Assembly (NCBI GenBank): GCA_005883245.1
Contig: VAXT01000184.1
Span: 1 to 6,047, forward strand
Length of the DNA stretch: 6,047 bases
Source: Actinomycetota bacterium
Lineage (GTDB): Bacteria > Actinomycetota > Thermoleophilia > Gaiellales > Gaiellaceae
Direction: 5' to 3'
In this document: positions 5,886-6,047 of the stretch, piece by piece
How the letters are laid out: each line of letters opens with the position of its first letter
Position numbering within the stretch: position 1 is the first letter of the stretch
Notes under the pieces: model-generated
Databases searched by the model: none
The model's input: only the letters and a program-made list of their open reading frames with translations
What the model was told of the DNA's origin: nothing
Translations under genes and position numbers: made by a program

Positions 5886-5902
5886 CGAGGCGGAAGCTCG
5901 AG

Positions 5903-6047
5903 ATGACGAAGAGCGAACGGGCAAGCGGACAGAAGCCCATCCGGCTCACCGCACGCGAGACGGGCTGGGAGTTCGCAAGCGGCCGCTCGGTGCTGGGGTA
6001 CGGGTTCGACGATCAGGTTCCTGGACCGGCGATCGAGGCCGAGGTGG
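5903..6047 (+). CDS. N-terminal end of a probable multicopper oxidase-type cupredoxin protein
   Basis: Only 48 residues are present before the window ends. IRLTARETGWEFASGRSVLG (13-32) followed by YGFDDQVPGPAIEAEV (33-48) matches the first strands of a type-3 cupredoxin domain. In multicopper oxidases the (Y/W)-x-(F/Y)-(N/D)-x-Q-(V/I)-PGP motif precedes the first copper-ligand histidines, which would lie just beyond the edge. The family oxidises phenols, metals or other electron donors with O2, or reduces nitrite; which applies here cannot be judged. No signal peptide is seen at this start, which is unusual for exported oxidases; the protein may be cytoplasmic or the signal may be absent in this subfamily. 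The start is supported by GGAAG 6 nt upstream of the ATG. The gene follows the transporter by 17 bp and is probably co-transcribed with it. Confidence 0.65.
   Translation, partial: MTKSERASGQKPIRLTARETGWEFASGRSVLGYGFDDQVPGPAIEAEV

Noticed and set aside
4881..5924. 347-residue minus-strand open frame opposite the transporter's second half
   Set aside because: It has the same Arg/Asp/Glu-rich shadow composition, and the opposite strand encodes recognisable membrane helices.

Overview
The window is GC-rich (roughly two thirds G+C by eye) with tightly packed genes on both strands. The protein types are a YkuD-fold L,D-transpeptidase, a small AraC regulator paired with a VOC protein, an MMPL transporter and a SLAD-repeat helical protein. 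Together they suggest an actinobacterium, possibly a soil Thermoleophilia/Solirubrobacterales-type lineage. That placement is inference from protein style; no rRNA or other phylogenetic marker is present.

Layout, left to right. (1) The 3' end of a helical-repeat protein (+, to 501) faces a secreted L,D-transpeptidase (-, 580-1290) across a strong stem-loop that probably terminates both. (2) The L,D-transpeptidase gene starts only 33 bp from a divergent M15-family D,D-/L,D-carboxypeptidase gene (+, 1324-1926). A perfect 10-bp palindrome in the gap places a TAnnnT -10 element on each strand. Both products act on peptidoglycan outside the membrane, so this looks like a co-regulated wall-remodelling pair. 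(3) A two-gene minus-strand operon encodes a short AraC-type regulator (2817-2380) followed by a VOC/glyoxalase-fold protein (2347-1931). A same-frame scrap of coding sequence sits just upstream of the regulator. (4) A PhnB-like VOC protein (+, 3004-3477) has a good ribosome binding site and is followed by a GC-rich hairpin. (5) About 175 bp of non-coding DNA carries a 21-bp imperfect palindrome that looks like a TetR-type operator. (6) An MMPL/RND-type transporter gene (+, 3689-5885) follows; it is broken in the middle by a frame change together with loss of an internal segment. (7) The start of a gene whose product looks like the first cupredoxin domain of a multicopper oxidase (+, from 5903) runs off the end.

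No mobile element, CRISPR array, tRNA or rRNA was recognised. The points most worth a second look are the broken MMPL gene, whose N-terminal frame stays open to the window end and into the next gene; the symmetric promoter of the cell-wall pair; and the TetR-like operator with no regulator gene beside it. I found no convincing novel multi-gene system.
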